Made by a program: the position numbers and the translations under genes. A stretch of DNA of 64,000 nt from Cryptomeria japonica (taxonomy: Eukaryota > Streptophyta > Pinopsida > Cupressales > Cupressaceae): contig NC_081406.1 of the NCBI RefSeq assembly GCF_030272615.1, positions 261,565,386 through 261,629,385 of the forward strand, in the 5' to 3' direction. Each line of letters starts with the position of its first letter. Position 1 is the first letter of the stretch. Below the pieces are notes generated by a model. It searched no databases. It was not told the DNA's origin and saw only the letters and a list, made by a program, of their open reading frames with translations. This document shows positions 11,919-22,689 of the stretch, one piece after another.

Positions 11919-13444
11919 TGATAGTTCTGATACTAATTGTTAAGTACAGATGCCAAGCTAACAAGATGAGAGGGGGGGGGGGTGAATCATACAAACTTAA
12001 TCTTCAATATATTCAACAGATTCAACCTCGGTAGCTTAAACAAATATATGTAATCAAAACTGTGAAACATACAACCTTAAGAACACATAATCATAACAAC
12101 ACTCATAACACTAGATTTAACATGGAAACCCAAATAGGAAAAAACCACTGTGGGATTTCGGACCCACTAAGAAATATACTCTTCTAGAGTATGCTCAGTT
12201 AAAAGAAAATCTTGTTAAAGATTACAAACACATTGCTAGATGTGACCCAGTTAAGGGATTTCCCTCAGATCTGTTAGGGTCTTCACCTTGTTAGAAGTGA
12301 CCTTGTTAAAGGGTTTCAAACACTCAATCAAAATGTCACCTTGCTAGAGGGTTTTACAAATAAGACTGTTAAGTCCACTCGGTTAAGAGATTTTCTGTCA
12401 CTTTACAAAATAACAATAATAAAATATATCTGCAACTTCACATCAAAAAATGCTAAAGCAGATTCCTATTTTCTCAATACAATCTAGTCATAGGACTTAT
12501 CTTGTCCCTCTGTTGGGCTCTATACTCTATTAATCAAACAGGTCTTCAAGCTTCTGTGCTTGGTAATCACTATGTAGCATCCATGTGCTTACATTTTCTC
12601 GCATACATTGTTTATCAATAGTTCCTTATTTATAAACAATTTGCTAACTGTTGAATCTCCTTGATCACATTTCCCATGATCAATCATAGCCATCAGATCT
12701 TCAATCTTGACCAAGTTCAATGTATCCTTCGATCGGAAAACGTTTTACCTCACCTTGGAACTTGCATATATTTCTTGGAACTTGTGCTAGGGTATTGTGG
12801 CTTAATATGAGCTGTAGATCTTCCTGTCGATCTTCCATTGCCATAGATTCTTTAACAAACTTCATACACGTTTTATCAATCATTTAATCATAACCAGCTC
12901 ATCAGCTTCCATCATTAAATAACGCATGTATACATCCAATGCATTCTATTATTACTCGGTTGCAACTCGGTAAATGCTAAACTTCACTCAGTAGACATTC
13001 CACCTTCATTAACCGATAGCGATAACCTTAGGGTTTACCGACTAGGTTCCTTAGGTTTTACAGACTAGATTCCTTGCTTGGTAACATAGTATAGTATTAA
13101 CCTTACAAACAATAACATATGTAGGATATCAAAACAATCTAAACAACATGATCTCATCATTGTCTAACTCGGTAATAGTTTCCCATTGAATAACTTATTC
13201 CTCCCCTTATTCATCACATTCTTTCTGTGTCTTTTACCGACATCTCAATTCTCTTCAAAACATACTTCTTAAGATATGGCAACATCCTACTAAATCAGAA
13301 AATCAATTTCTTGACATCAATGACAAAATAATATTGTGAAGAGAGTAAACATCCTTAATCAGTTATATCCATAATTATCAACAACCTTCTCAATATCCTA
13401 ATTGAAATGATAACAATCTCTTATTGTCTATTATAATGCCAACA
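11919..13444 (-). repeat. Copia A 5' LTR (right copy)
   Basis: It has the same ends as the left copy (TGATAGTTCTG to ATGCCAACA) but is about 42 bp longer, because of short duplications such as the repeated CTTGGAACTTG near 12762-12785 and a repeated TTTACMGACTAG near 13036-13070. The TSD CTCTG follows at 13445-13449. Confidence 0.9.
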
Positions 13445-13449
13445 CTCTG
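13445..13449. repeat. Target-site duplication of copia A, right
   Basis: CTCTG, identical to 5800-5804. Confidence 0.85.
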
Positions 13450-14563
13450 GGTCTAGTCCTGGCATGTCTGCACATGACCAAGTGAAATTGATCAGGCTTT
13501 GTTTGAAGAATTGTATGAACTTGTTATTTTCCTCATGCTTTGAGGACTTATCTAAGTGTATATTGTGTATAACCCCTCCTTCTGCTATATTGATTTCTTC
13601 AGTCTTTTCCACAAGCAATGCAAAATTTTCTTGTTCAATAGAGAGATTGTCTAACTTGCTTTTACCATTGGTATTACTTTTATCTGCATCTTTTGACATA
13701 GAGGAACTTGCCTCCCCAAATTATGATGTTCTATTCAAGTCTATAAAAAACCCTGCCTTATGATCACCATAGGAAAACCCTTCTCTGACACCAAGGAATT
13801 CTGTAATAGCTTCGTCATTTTCAAACAAGTTCAGATTTGGTGACTCTTCTTGCCCCTAGTCAATTAAATGTGAATGTATAAGGGGTAAATCCTTTCTTTC
13901 CTTTGTTGGAGATGTCTCTGACATCATGCACACCTGGTTATTCTGAATGTATTTTTTGATCTTCGGTGAATTTGTATATCCTTGTAGACAATAACATCAT
14001 CAATAAGTGCTTGATTGTCATATGTTGTGTCTATTGTTCATGGGCTACTATTGTGAAGAGATAGAAATTCATAGTAATGAGAATTTGTCACACTTTCTAT
14101 ATATGTTTCACTATCTGATGCTATGTCATTTATCCCATCTTGTTCCTCAATGGGTGATAGGAAAAATTTAGCTATAGTAATAAATAGTGGGATCTGTTCC
14201 TAACTTGTGGCCCCTCTTTCTATGGTAGAGACTTCTCTCAAACCTAGTATAAGATGTTCTAGTCTTTCTTCATCTGACTCATTTGGTAGAGTTAGGTTTG
14301 TTTCCCTTGGTAGAATTATGGCATCCATTGGTAGAATCCAGGTTTTAGACTCATTTGCAGGTGCTAACCCAGTTTCTGTTACCACATTTGTAGGTGCTAA
14401 CCTAGTCTCACATTTGCTCGTGAAAGTCTTTTAGGTACCATACTGTTGGATGATGCCACATTAGTTTCTTGTAAAAGGCATTTGAGATCTTTTCTTATTC
14501 CTCACTAGGGTATGTTGCTATTTTTTCACTTCTATGAGATGGAGGAAATACCCACATTCATAA
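13450..14563 (-). pseudogene. Gypsy linker between G-patch and RT (decayed)
   Basis: The part nearest copia A (13450-13699) reads through FIQFFKQSLINFTWSC and DMPGLDPE, the well-conserved segment just before RT in Tat-type gypsy pol. It continues in the RT at 5804. Upstream (13700-14563) is polyprotein linker broken by stops. An acidic stretch near 14200-14385 has no recognisable domain. Confidence 0.7.
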
Positions 14564-14815
14564 CTAACATTGAGGTATTTTTTCTAAAGCTAGTCTAGGC
14601 CTATTTAATATGTCAAGGGTCCATTGTCTTTCCTTTGTTATCTTTGTGATGTGTTTGTATCCTAACCCTTGATTCTTCAGGTTCTCTTGAGGTAAAACAT
14701 GTTCTAGTCTTCCTTGTTTATGTGGTCTCAAGCTTGTGGTACCATCATACCCATGTTTCTGTAGCATTTTGAAACCAATGCCATACTGATCTAAGGGTAA
14801 CCTCAATATTGTCAT
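14564..14815 (-). pseudogene. Gypsy G-patch-like domain
   Basis: The 83-codon frame contains YGIGFKMLQKHGYDG, a glycine-spaced motif, and later QGLGYK, as in G-patch domains (an RNA-binding motif that can activate helicases). Tat and other plant gypsy polyproteins often carry a G-patch between protease and RT. The same arrangement is seen in element E. The flanking polyprotein (14816-15364) is in broken frames. Confidence 0.7.
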
Positions 14816-15364
14816 GTCATCTTCTTCTTCTTTATACAGCCATTGATTGACATCTTCATCTAGGGATTCTTCCTGTAAGTCTCCCCATCTAATGAATGAG
14901 CATGAATCTGAGTATTTGACTATCTCTTTTCCTTTATCTTATTTTATTAAAGTATTCTAAGGTTTCCCAAAATATCTAGGAGAAAGAGATAATTGTATGA
15001 TATTTGATGTACTTGTAATGGAATATTCCCCATATTCGACTTCTTTAATCTATAAAAAAGGTGTCGTAGGAGTAGATTTTTGTGTTTATGTAATTGTAAA
15101 TGACTCCATTTGTGTGGTGAGCGGGGTTGCTTGATTGATAGGTACCTGGTTATCCACACTTGCCTTTAAGTGATTACAATGTTGGAATGTGTTTAGATCA
15201 CCATGGATGGTGATTTCAATGCCATTGTATGGAAATTTAACGCATTGGTGGAATGTCGAAGGTACAACCTACATGGCATGAATCCATGGGCGACCTAATA
15301 GCATGTTGTATCCCATCTCTCTATCCAAGAATTGAAAGGTAGCTTCTGTTATGATAGGTCCTAT

Positions 15365-16018
15365 TTATACTGGTAGTGTAACCACACCTTTTGAAGGGAA
15401 TTCTTCATCATCATATGCCTTGATTTTTATTCTCTTTGTAGGATCAATATGAAGTTCAGAATATCCCAATGCCTTGACCAAATTTAGTGTACAAATGTTA
15501 AGACCAACTCCTCCATCTATGAGTACTCTTCTAACTTTCTTCTTATGTATATAAGTCTCTATATGTAGTGGATCATTGTGGAAAGGCCTATTAGTAGGAA
15601 CAACCCATTCTGTGAAAGCAATATGGGTAGAAGTAGCCAAATTCCCTACCATGGATTGAAAAGTATTTTCATCTATGTCTCTGGCAACCACTGAGTCTTG
15701 AAGTTCTTTATCTAAGATAGCCTTGTGATTTGGTGATATGCACAATAACTCAAAAAGGAATATTTGTGCTGGGGTTTTCTTCAATTGCTCAACCACATTA
15801 TAGTTTCCTGCTACTGACGAATGATTTGATGGTACCCCTTCTAAGGTCACTTTTGATTGGCTCGTGATGACTGCACAATCTTTGTGTCTTGGATTCACTG
15901 TTATAGTAGCCACTATATTATCTCTTGTGAAGGATTTTACTCCTTCAAGATATTTTGTGTTATCAAGGTTTATTTCATATCCTATCTTATAATCATCATG
16001 TGAAATTTTGACACCCAT
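15365..16018 (-). pseudogene. Gypsy retropepsin region (decayed)
   Basis: This 217-codon frame carries LKKTPAQIFLFELL, a conserved segment ahead of Tat-type proteases, then VLIDGGVGLNICT with D-G-G in place of D-T/S-G, and SKGVVTLPV. The downstream half, with LLGRPW-like sequence, lies to the left (15180-15364) after a frame break. The D-G-G triplet and the break make activity unlikely. Confidence 0.8.
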
Positions 16019-16083
16019 GAATTTTTCTATAACCTCATCTTCTTCAAAACATCTTGATTATGGGGGTTCTTCTTGCCCCCAGT

Positions 16084-17449
16084 CTATAAGATAGAGATTC
16101 TCATATCTTTATCATACCTTGGTGCTTCTGACATCATGCAAACCTGATTATCACAGTTATCGGTCCATTGACTTTGCTCATCATCATTTGTCCCATCATC
16201 AAATTTATCTATTGGGTCAATATTTATTGCATCTCCTGCACTAACTGCATAAATGGTATAGTCATATGAGACCTTTGTATAGTTAGTAGTGGTCTTGTGT
16301 TCCTGATGTTGATGCCTTGCCTTTGACATGTTTGACAAAAGGATATTTAAAGATAGTGTGGTCTGTGTTTGCCAAACCTTTGTTTGTGTCCACTGTGATA
16401 CCACCTTGGTCTATCAAATCTTGAATTAGGGTCTTCAACTTGTAGCAACTCGTTGTCTTATGAACCTTTGTGCAATGATAGTCATAGAAATCATTATCAT
16501 TCCACTAGTTTGGTTTGAAAGGATCTGGTTCATACACTCTAATATTTGGAAAAGTGATCATATTTGTTTGTATCAATTTCTTTAATGCTGACCTAATGGG
16601 CTCTCCCAATGGCACATAATTCCTTCTTGGAGAATTCTTTCTTAGGAATCTCGCATTTGTAGCTGGTGCAACATTTGTATTTGTTGATACTGTATTGTTT
16701 TTGGGATACAAACTTTTATTCTAAAAGGGTAATTGGATAGGTACTTGTAAATAAATAGTTGGTTGAGCCTTGTTCACTATATGGGTATCCACAATACCAT
16801 CATTAGTCACATTCTTGTTTCTTGACCAGAACTTAGGTTTATCATTGTTTGTGTTGTTTGTAGCACCTCCATATTTTATAATACCTTTCTCTACAAGCCC
16901 TTTATCACATTTTAAGGCTTTTTCCATGATTTGTTTGAATGAGGTCAAACACTGCATTTGTATTGGGTATTTAATCTTTAGAATTAAGTTCTTTGAAAAT
17001 ATGTCAACTTGTTTAGTTTCTGGAATATGACTCTGACATCTTCTGTAGAGGGATATCCATGTTTGTAAAAAGGATGCGAAGGTTTCATTTTCCTTTTGTT
17101 TTGTAGTGCAAAGATCCATTAATGTAATTAGGGTATCAATGTTATGTGATAAATTTACAATTAATTGTTCAACTAGTTCACCCCTTGATCTAATCTTTGG
17201 TGGAAAGTGTGAAAACCATTCCAAAACGGAATCTCTAAGACTCTTAGGAAATAATCTCATCATATAGGTGTCCTCATTTGCAACCTCTATACATGTAGTG
17301 AAAAATTCTCTGATGTGGTACCTAAGATCACCTTTCCCTCGGTATCTGTTGAATTTTGGTGTTTCAAAGTATGGAGGGAAAGCGGGCATATATAGTGTAT
17401 GATAAAAGGGATAAGGACGTAAGTCTTGTATTGTATCTCTTTTTGTCAT
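16084..17449 (-). pseudogene. Gypsy gag capsid region (decayed)
   Basis: The frame 16721-17449 has the retrotransposon gag core: PKFNRYRGKGDLRYHIREFF, MMRLFPKSLRDSVLEWF, then FLQTWISLYRRC. These match the plant gypsy capsid (Retrotrans_gag) layout. It continues in shifted frames at 16505-16711 (PLGEPIRSALKKLIQ) and 16084-16404, plus a short helical segment at about 16400-16470. At least three frame breaks interrupt it. Confidence 0.8.
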
Positions 17450-18732
17450 AAACCAATTTGCATAGTTGTCGCTTGTTGTTGGATATTTTGCACTTGTTGG
17501 GTTAGAATTTTTGTTTGAGTTAATGGTGCACTCTGTGCGTGTACATTCCCCACAAAAGGATTAGTGGTAGTGTAAATAGGAGCTTGTTGAAATGTACCAT
17601 AACTATAATTCTGTGTATTGTGACTTCCACTAGGTGTTGTGAAATAAGAAAATTGTGAACCAATGTTTGGTTGAATTGTACCCATTATATTAGCGAAACT
17701 TGGATTTATGTTATGATGATTGTATATGGAACTTAATGAATGGGATACCAGAGGTTGTGTTGCACTTGTCATATGGGAAACATGCAAGGCTTGTGTTTGA
17801 CTTGGTGTAGAAGCACTTGATATTGCTGGTGTGGTTTGAGAAGTTATGATAACCTGTGTTTGTGTGCTAACATTCATAGTTGAGGATGATGCACTTGCTT
17901 GATAACCTATGTTTGACACCAAAATTTCTTGAATTGACGATGTTGATGCATTTTGGGATGAACTTGAAGTCATAGATTGTGTTTGTGTTACATTGGCTAC
18001 TTGAATGCTATTTTGACTTAAGGTGATTCCTGGTGGTAGGATCGTTGTGACATCAATATCTTGAGGTAACTAGGCACCATTCTGTAATAAGAAAGAAAGA
18101 TACCTATTTCTTTTATTATTTATAAGAGTATTTAGGATCATGAGGACGTGTGGGTCTTGTTGAGCAGCCTCAATCTCTTCACGTGTCAATTTTTGTTGTA
18201 GCTCTTGTATTGTTGGCATGACATAAGGATTCAATTGTTGATAGTTCTAACTGTTTGATAGATCCATGTTCCAAGCAGGGTTAATCGACAGGTCATTGTT
18301 TGGATCCATTTTACCCTTTTCTTTTTGTGACCTTGTGATTGTAATTTAAGACAGTAAGACGTAATGAAAGATGACGACGGACCTAGGGTATGAATGCAAG
18401 ACTCTAGACAAAAGAGAAGTGATGTATGAAAACCTAGACCTAACTCTCTATTGGGGATTAGAATGCGCAACTTGTTGAGGACTTTGTTGAAGTGTTTGTA
18501 ATGCAAGTCTCTCAAGTTCTTGTCGAAGGAGTTTTCTCGCAATTTCTCTATCAATTTTGTGGGCAATCTTATACTCTCGATCTAGTTTAAAACTGACTCC
18601 TATGTATTGAGGTGTACTTGTCTTTAAATCCCAAGCCAAGTTATCTAAGCCATCAAGGATTTGTTGTTGACTGTCGTTCGACACTAGATTAGGTTGCTCA
18701 AAAGGGAGCAAACCATCACCTAGTAGACCCAT
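17446..18732 (-). pseudogene. Gypsy gag N-terminal region
   Basis: ATG 18732 starts a 94-codon frame rich in charged helix (REIARKLLRQELERL), the probable start of the gypsy gag ORF. After breaks, frame 17446-17973 encodes a 175-residue low-complexity S/T/Q-rich segment. Its stop overlaps the ATG of the capsid frame by four bases (ATGA), which may be a single-base frameshift rather than a real gene boundary. Confidence 0.65.
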
Positions 18733-18964
18733 TATGAAACATGCTCTGATCTTTTAAGATGATTAAGCAAATGGTGATGAACTATGACAGGCATATATGG
18801 AGCCTAAACAAGGACCGAAATGAAGATTATGACGCTACTAGAATGAATATCTATGTAAAGATTTATGAGAATGTTAATGGGACATAAAGATCTTTTTATG
18901 CATGAACCTATATGAAGATTATGATGACGTATATAGGAATTCTATGAAGATGTAGATGAATACT

Positions 18965-19085
18965 ATGCAAGGACTTATGCAAGGACTGATGTAAATGAGG
19001 ACGATGCAAGGACTAATGCAAGGACTGATGTAGAGTAAGGAAGTAAATGAGGACTATAATGAGGATGATGTAAAACCTAAGGACT
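18965..19085. repeat. Short tandem repeat in gypsy leader
   Basis: The 12-bp unit ATGCAAGGACTN occurs four times, in two pairs separated by GATGTAAATGAGGACG-like sequence. Further GAGGACTATAATGAGGATGATG repeats follow. Confidence 0.65.
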
Positions 19086-19780
19086 CTCAGAAAACCTATG
19101 GTCACAAGTATATAAGATCTCTTTGCTATGAAAATTATGGACTATGTTGGACTGTTTGACATTTCAAGATAGACTTTGTTTCAAGTAACTTTGTTTTTGG
19201 GACAAGTCTTTTTTCAATTCTGAGAACATTGTCTAAAAATAAGTATAGTTGGATGAATTGTGTTTTGACAAACTCTGAGAATTTAGAGCTACTCAAGGTA
19301 GGGCCTAAAATAGGCCAAGATCAATACTGACTCAGTACTGGTTTAACACAATGATACATACAAAAACATATCAAACAATCTTAGGCTAGATATTGGAAAC
19401 CATTCAAAGAGGCCCTTACACAATATTGAAACAAGATGAACAGCTAGAGAGTCTAGCAACACTGGCTCCACTCCACGACACACACTTCTCAGACATGCTA
19501 GTCTCTCTTACCCCAAAAATCTGATCTTTATCATTGAGGGATTTTTGTTTCATAATGCAAGCTACATGAAGGGTATCTATGGGATACGATCTGCACTCCC
19601 TGAATCAATGAATGTGAAATTTGGTTTACTAAGTTGGTTCTTATTGTAAATTTTGACGGGTACCAATCCAATGATGAATTCTCAGAGCAAGCCACTTAAG
19701 GATTTAGTTAAGCTTATTGGTGCAGAGAAGGCCTCCATATACGTCGAATTCACTCAACACTCTAGCCACCTAACCAGTAT

Positions 19781-19790
19781 GTTTATATAG
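19781..19790 (-). promoter_or_regulatory. Candidate TATA box of gypsy 5' LTR
   Basis: The minus strand reads CTATATAAAC, upstream of gag and inside the presumed LTR. It fits a TATA element, but no transcription start can be shown. Confidence 0.4.
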
Positions 19791-19900
19791 CGGCTCAAAA
19801 AAAACCCGCTCGAGAGTACGTTGAGAGAGAAGATATCCCCAATGTATCCCAATTTGAAATACCTCTGTGGGGTGATAAAATCTCCAGCCAAAAATATCCC

Positions 19901-19905
19901 TCAAC
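19901..19905. repeat. Target-site duplication of copia B, left
   Basis: TCAAC, repeated exactly at 27251-27255. Confidence 0.88.
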
Positions 19906-21048
19906 TGTTGGCATAAGACACTTTTGTGGTGATACTCCGGGGAAGATTGATGATGTCTGGTGCATGAGATTTATTAGGAGTTGTCATTGATGACAACTCA
20001 GCCTATTGATTTATCTGGTATGGAGTTTGGGATATCTGGATGTCTTGAGTAAGTTTTGGTATAAGTCTATTGCTGATACTTAGTGTATAGTTTTGGTGAT
20101 GTATTTTTGGTTTCAGTGATCAGAGTTAAGCTGGTTGAGTATAAGAAGCAGGTTATCATGCAATCCCATCCTTCAGTGTTTTATCTTAAGCATGTTAGAA
20201 GGTCTGATATCTGGTAGAGCAGTAAAACATGGTTATCTTCATAATAGGTGGTGTAAAGTGTGGACTGGATTCTTTGAGGTGATTTTGGTGGTTATTGGTA
20301 AGATTGAGGTAATTGGACAAACTTGTGGGAAGCATGTGAACATATGTTTTGGATCCTAAATATAGTTTCGTGAATATTTGAGCCGAGTTGAAGCTACACA
20401 TTTCATATTTTGATATTTTGAGAAGCCGACTTGTGGGAGATCAATTTTGTTAGTGCGGATATATAAGATCGACTTGGATAATATTTTTGGGAGATGAGAT
20501 GATGTGTGATCGATGATTTTGGGAGCGATTGAGCACAGTTTCATATGCGCACTTTAAGTTTCGTTGATTCGCTAATCAGTAGTAGAGAAGAACAAAGCAG
20601 TTTTATTAGAACAACACAATGAATCACTTTGTGCCTAACCAAAAATTTCATTTGGCATAGTTAGAGGCTTTTATTCAGTTCATTACTCGATATAATCATT
20701 TTTTATTAGCTTGTAAGGCAGTGAGCCTTCCTCTGGGTTGTAGCCCTTTTGTAATTAAGCAGTGAGGTCTAGCTAGTGTGCCTAAATGCATGTGCATTCC
20801 CCTCATGTAATATTGTTCTACTACAAGCCATAGTATAATAATATTGTGGGTTCAAATCCCACTGTGGTTTTCCCCTTTTTGGGTTTCCACGTAAAAATAT
20901 TGGTTTTATGGTTATGTGCTTGTTTTCTTTGTGTTTCTGCACTTTAGTTTCTTACTTATGCATCCGGTGGATAAAAAATTCGGTTAACAAATTTGATCAC
21001 TGCAGAACATTGACTCACCCCCCCTCTTAGTGTTCATTGATTCCAACA
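19906..21048 (+). repeat. Copia B 5' LTR
   Basis: 1143 bp from TGTTGGCATAAG to GATTCCAACA. It contains a perfect GTGGG-TTCAAAT-CCCAC hairpin (20846-20862), the block GTGGTTTTCCCC followed by TTTGGGTTTCCACGTA (near 20865-20896), and the C-run GACTCACCCCCCCTCTTAG (21012-21030). Confidence 0.92.
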
Positions 21049-21066
21049 ATTGTTATTAGAGCCTAG
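21049..21066 (+). other. Copia B primer-binding site (mutated)
   Basis: ATTGTTATTAGAGCC follows the LTR. It resembles the initiator-Met-tRNA site ATTGGTATCAGAGCC with two substitutions. Confidence 0.75.
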
Positions 21067-21071
21067 TTCCT

Positions 21072-22228
21072 TTGAGGAATCCTAATAGCTTGAGGAAGAT
21101 CCAGAAGATTGAATCAATGAACTTCGGTTTGCAGAGACAACTTAGTGTAGCGCTTGAAGATCTTGATGCAGTGATGAAGGAAAAGAGTAGCCTGAAAAGA
21201 AATTTGAATATAGTTGAAGACTTTATTAAGACATTGAAAGATCAATTGAACACTTCTTGGGAAAAGAGAAAGGGGCTGATGAACAAGTTGAAGGAAAAAG
21301 AAGAACAAAATGTTGACAATAAAATTCTACAAGATAAGACAAATGAATGTGAGAAGCTGGCTACGGAGAATACAGTTATGAGGAATGAGATGCAATCTAT
21401 TGTGATGAAGCTGACTAAGGAGATTGAAGACCAAAAGAAGAATGAAGAAAGCTTGACTCAATCCTTGAAGGACAGATCTGATGAATGTTGCAAATTGACA
21501 TATGAGAATGATTACTTGAAGCTTGAACTGGTGCAAATAAAGAATGATGGGCAAAAAATTGAAAGGCAGATCATAATTCCAAGAGATCAGATGACTACTG
21601 GTAATGTGTACAAAGAGAAGTTCAAAGCTAGTTCAACCCATTTGGATGAGATGTTGGAAATTTAGAGACATGGAAAAGACACGAGGACTTTGATATGAGA
21701 AAGGAGAATCCTCTGGTTCTAGACAGAGTAATGCAAAATCTAATCATTAGCAGAACCAGAAACCTCTGGTAAGATAGCTATGCTTATAAATTCAATGCTG
21801 GATATTTTCCTTGCAATAGATTTGGTCATATGGAAAATCAATGCAAAAGTAGGATGAATAATGTGATGAATAATGATCCTACCTTTACCGGTCAATGTTT
21901 CAAATACAACAACTTTGGGCACAAGTCAAATATGTGCCGAATGATAAACAATTTCCAGAATAAGAGATGCTATGCTTGTGGGATGTTTGGACATATATCT
22001 AACAAATGCAGGATGGGACAAAATCAAATGAATTTTAGATCAATGCAGAGAAATGTTGTTTTCCATACTTGCAACAAATGTGCACATATTGCAAAATATT
22101 ACAAAAGCGGGAACAATGATCTGGTGAAGAATAAATCTGATGAGAAAGGCAAAGCAAAGGTAGATGAAATCAGAGATCAGCATAAGAAGATGTGGGTTAA
22201 GAAAGAAGATTAAAATGTGCATAATGGA
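21072..22228 (+). pseudogene. Copia B gag remnant: coiled coil and zinc knuckles
   Basis: The open frame 21072-21665 has its first ATG at 21117. It is a heptad-rich, highly charged coiled coil (SLKRNLNIVEDFIKTLKDQL and similar). After breaks, 21830-22213 encodes zinc-knuckle-like units: CFKYNNFGHKSNMC, CYACGMFGHISNKC and CNKCAHIAKYYK, the last lacking its final Cys. Copia C has the same coiled coil and knuckles in its gag C-terminal half. The usual gag N-terminal (UBN2-type) domain is absent: the coiled coil starts just 22 bp after the primer site. The N-terminal part was therefore lost, or is not needed by this element. Confidence 0.8.
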
Positions 22229-22689
22229 TCCACACCTGAATCTGGTGATAGAACCTCATCCGGTAACTAGGGCTTTTTGGCCTTATGGGGATTATTTCAT
22301 GCAGATCAATAGAACCCCCTATTTGAAGATCTATAACCGGTTTCGGAAGGTTGCAAAAGATATAGATCAAGCATGCAGATAATATCCAAAATATTTCATG
22401 GAGATTTGAGACTCTGATAGGTGATTTCATGAAAAGTAAGATAATCGGAAGCTTTAAAGATGAGCATTTAGTACAACTAAAAATTAGGTTTTCAAAGCTT
22501 AAAAGGGCATTTCAAAAGTTTATTATTCACAATGCGAACGAGAGAAAAGAGCACCACAACAGAGTGAAAGAGATTTGACAACAAAAATCAAGCTTGAAGT
22601 GATCATCCAATGATTTCTTGCACCCAGTTGTGAATCAAGAGGTATTTATCCATTCACGAGCTATCTTTTCAAACCCTAAATTCATTAAT

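Larger units (their letters stand above)
5805..13444 (-). mobile_element. Copia A: near-complete Ty1/copia retrotransposon
   Basis: Two LTRs of about 1.5 kb bound a copia polyprotein on the minus strand, in the order gag, protease, integrase, RT, RNase H. The insertion is flanked by CTCTG on both sides. It interrupts the RT of the outer gypsy element, whose frame resumes across the gap. The primer site matches initiator Met tRNA (TGGTATCAGAGC). The polyprotein is broken by only a handful of stops or frameshifts. The LTRs differ by substitutions and by short duplications in the right copy, so the insertion is not very recent. Confidence 0.92.
18733..19905 (-). other. Gypsy 5' leader and end of 5' LTR
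   Basis: This 1.2-kb stretch holds no gene. On the minus strand it should contain the LTR R and U5 regions, the primer site and the gag leader. A TATA-like CTATATAAAC lies at 19781-19790. I could not fix the LTR end or the primer site. A TGG-starting candidate lies near 19460-19480 but I cannot match it to a tRNA. A short tandem repeat occupies 18965-19085. Confidence 0.55.

Noticed and set aside
19460-19480. Primer-binding site of the outer gypsy (TGGAGTGGAGCCAGTG on the minus strand)
   Set aside because: I could not match it to a tRNA 3' end or tie it to an LTR edge, so it is not listed as a feature.
20846-20862. Possible tRNA gene from the T-arm-like hairpin
   Set aside because: No acceptor, D or anticodon stem could be found around it.
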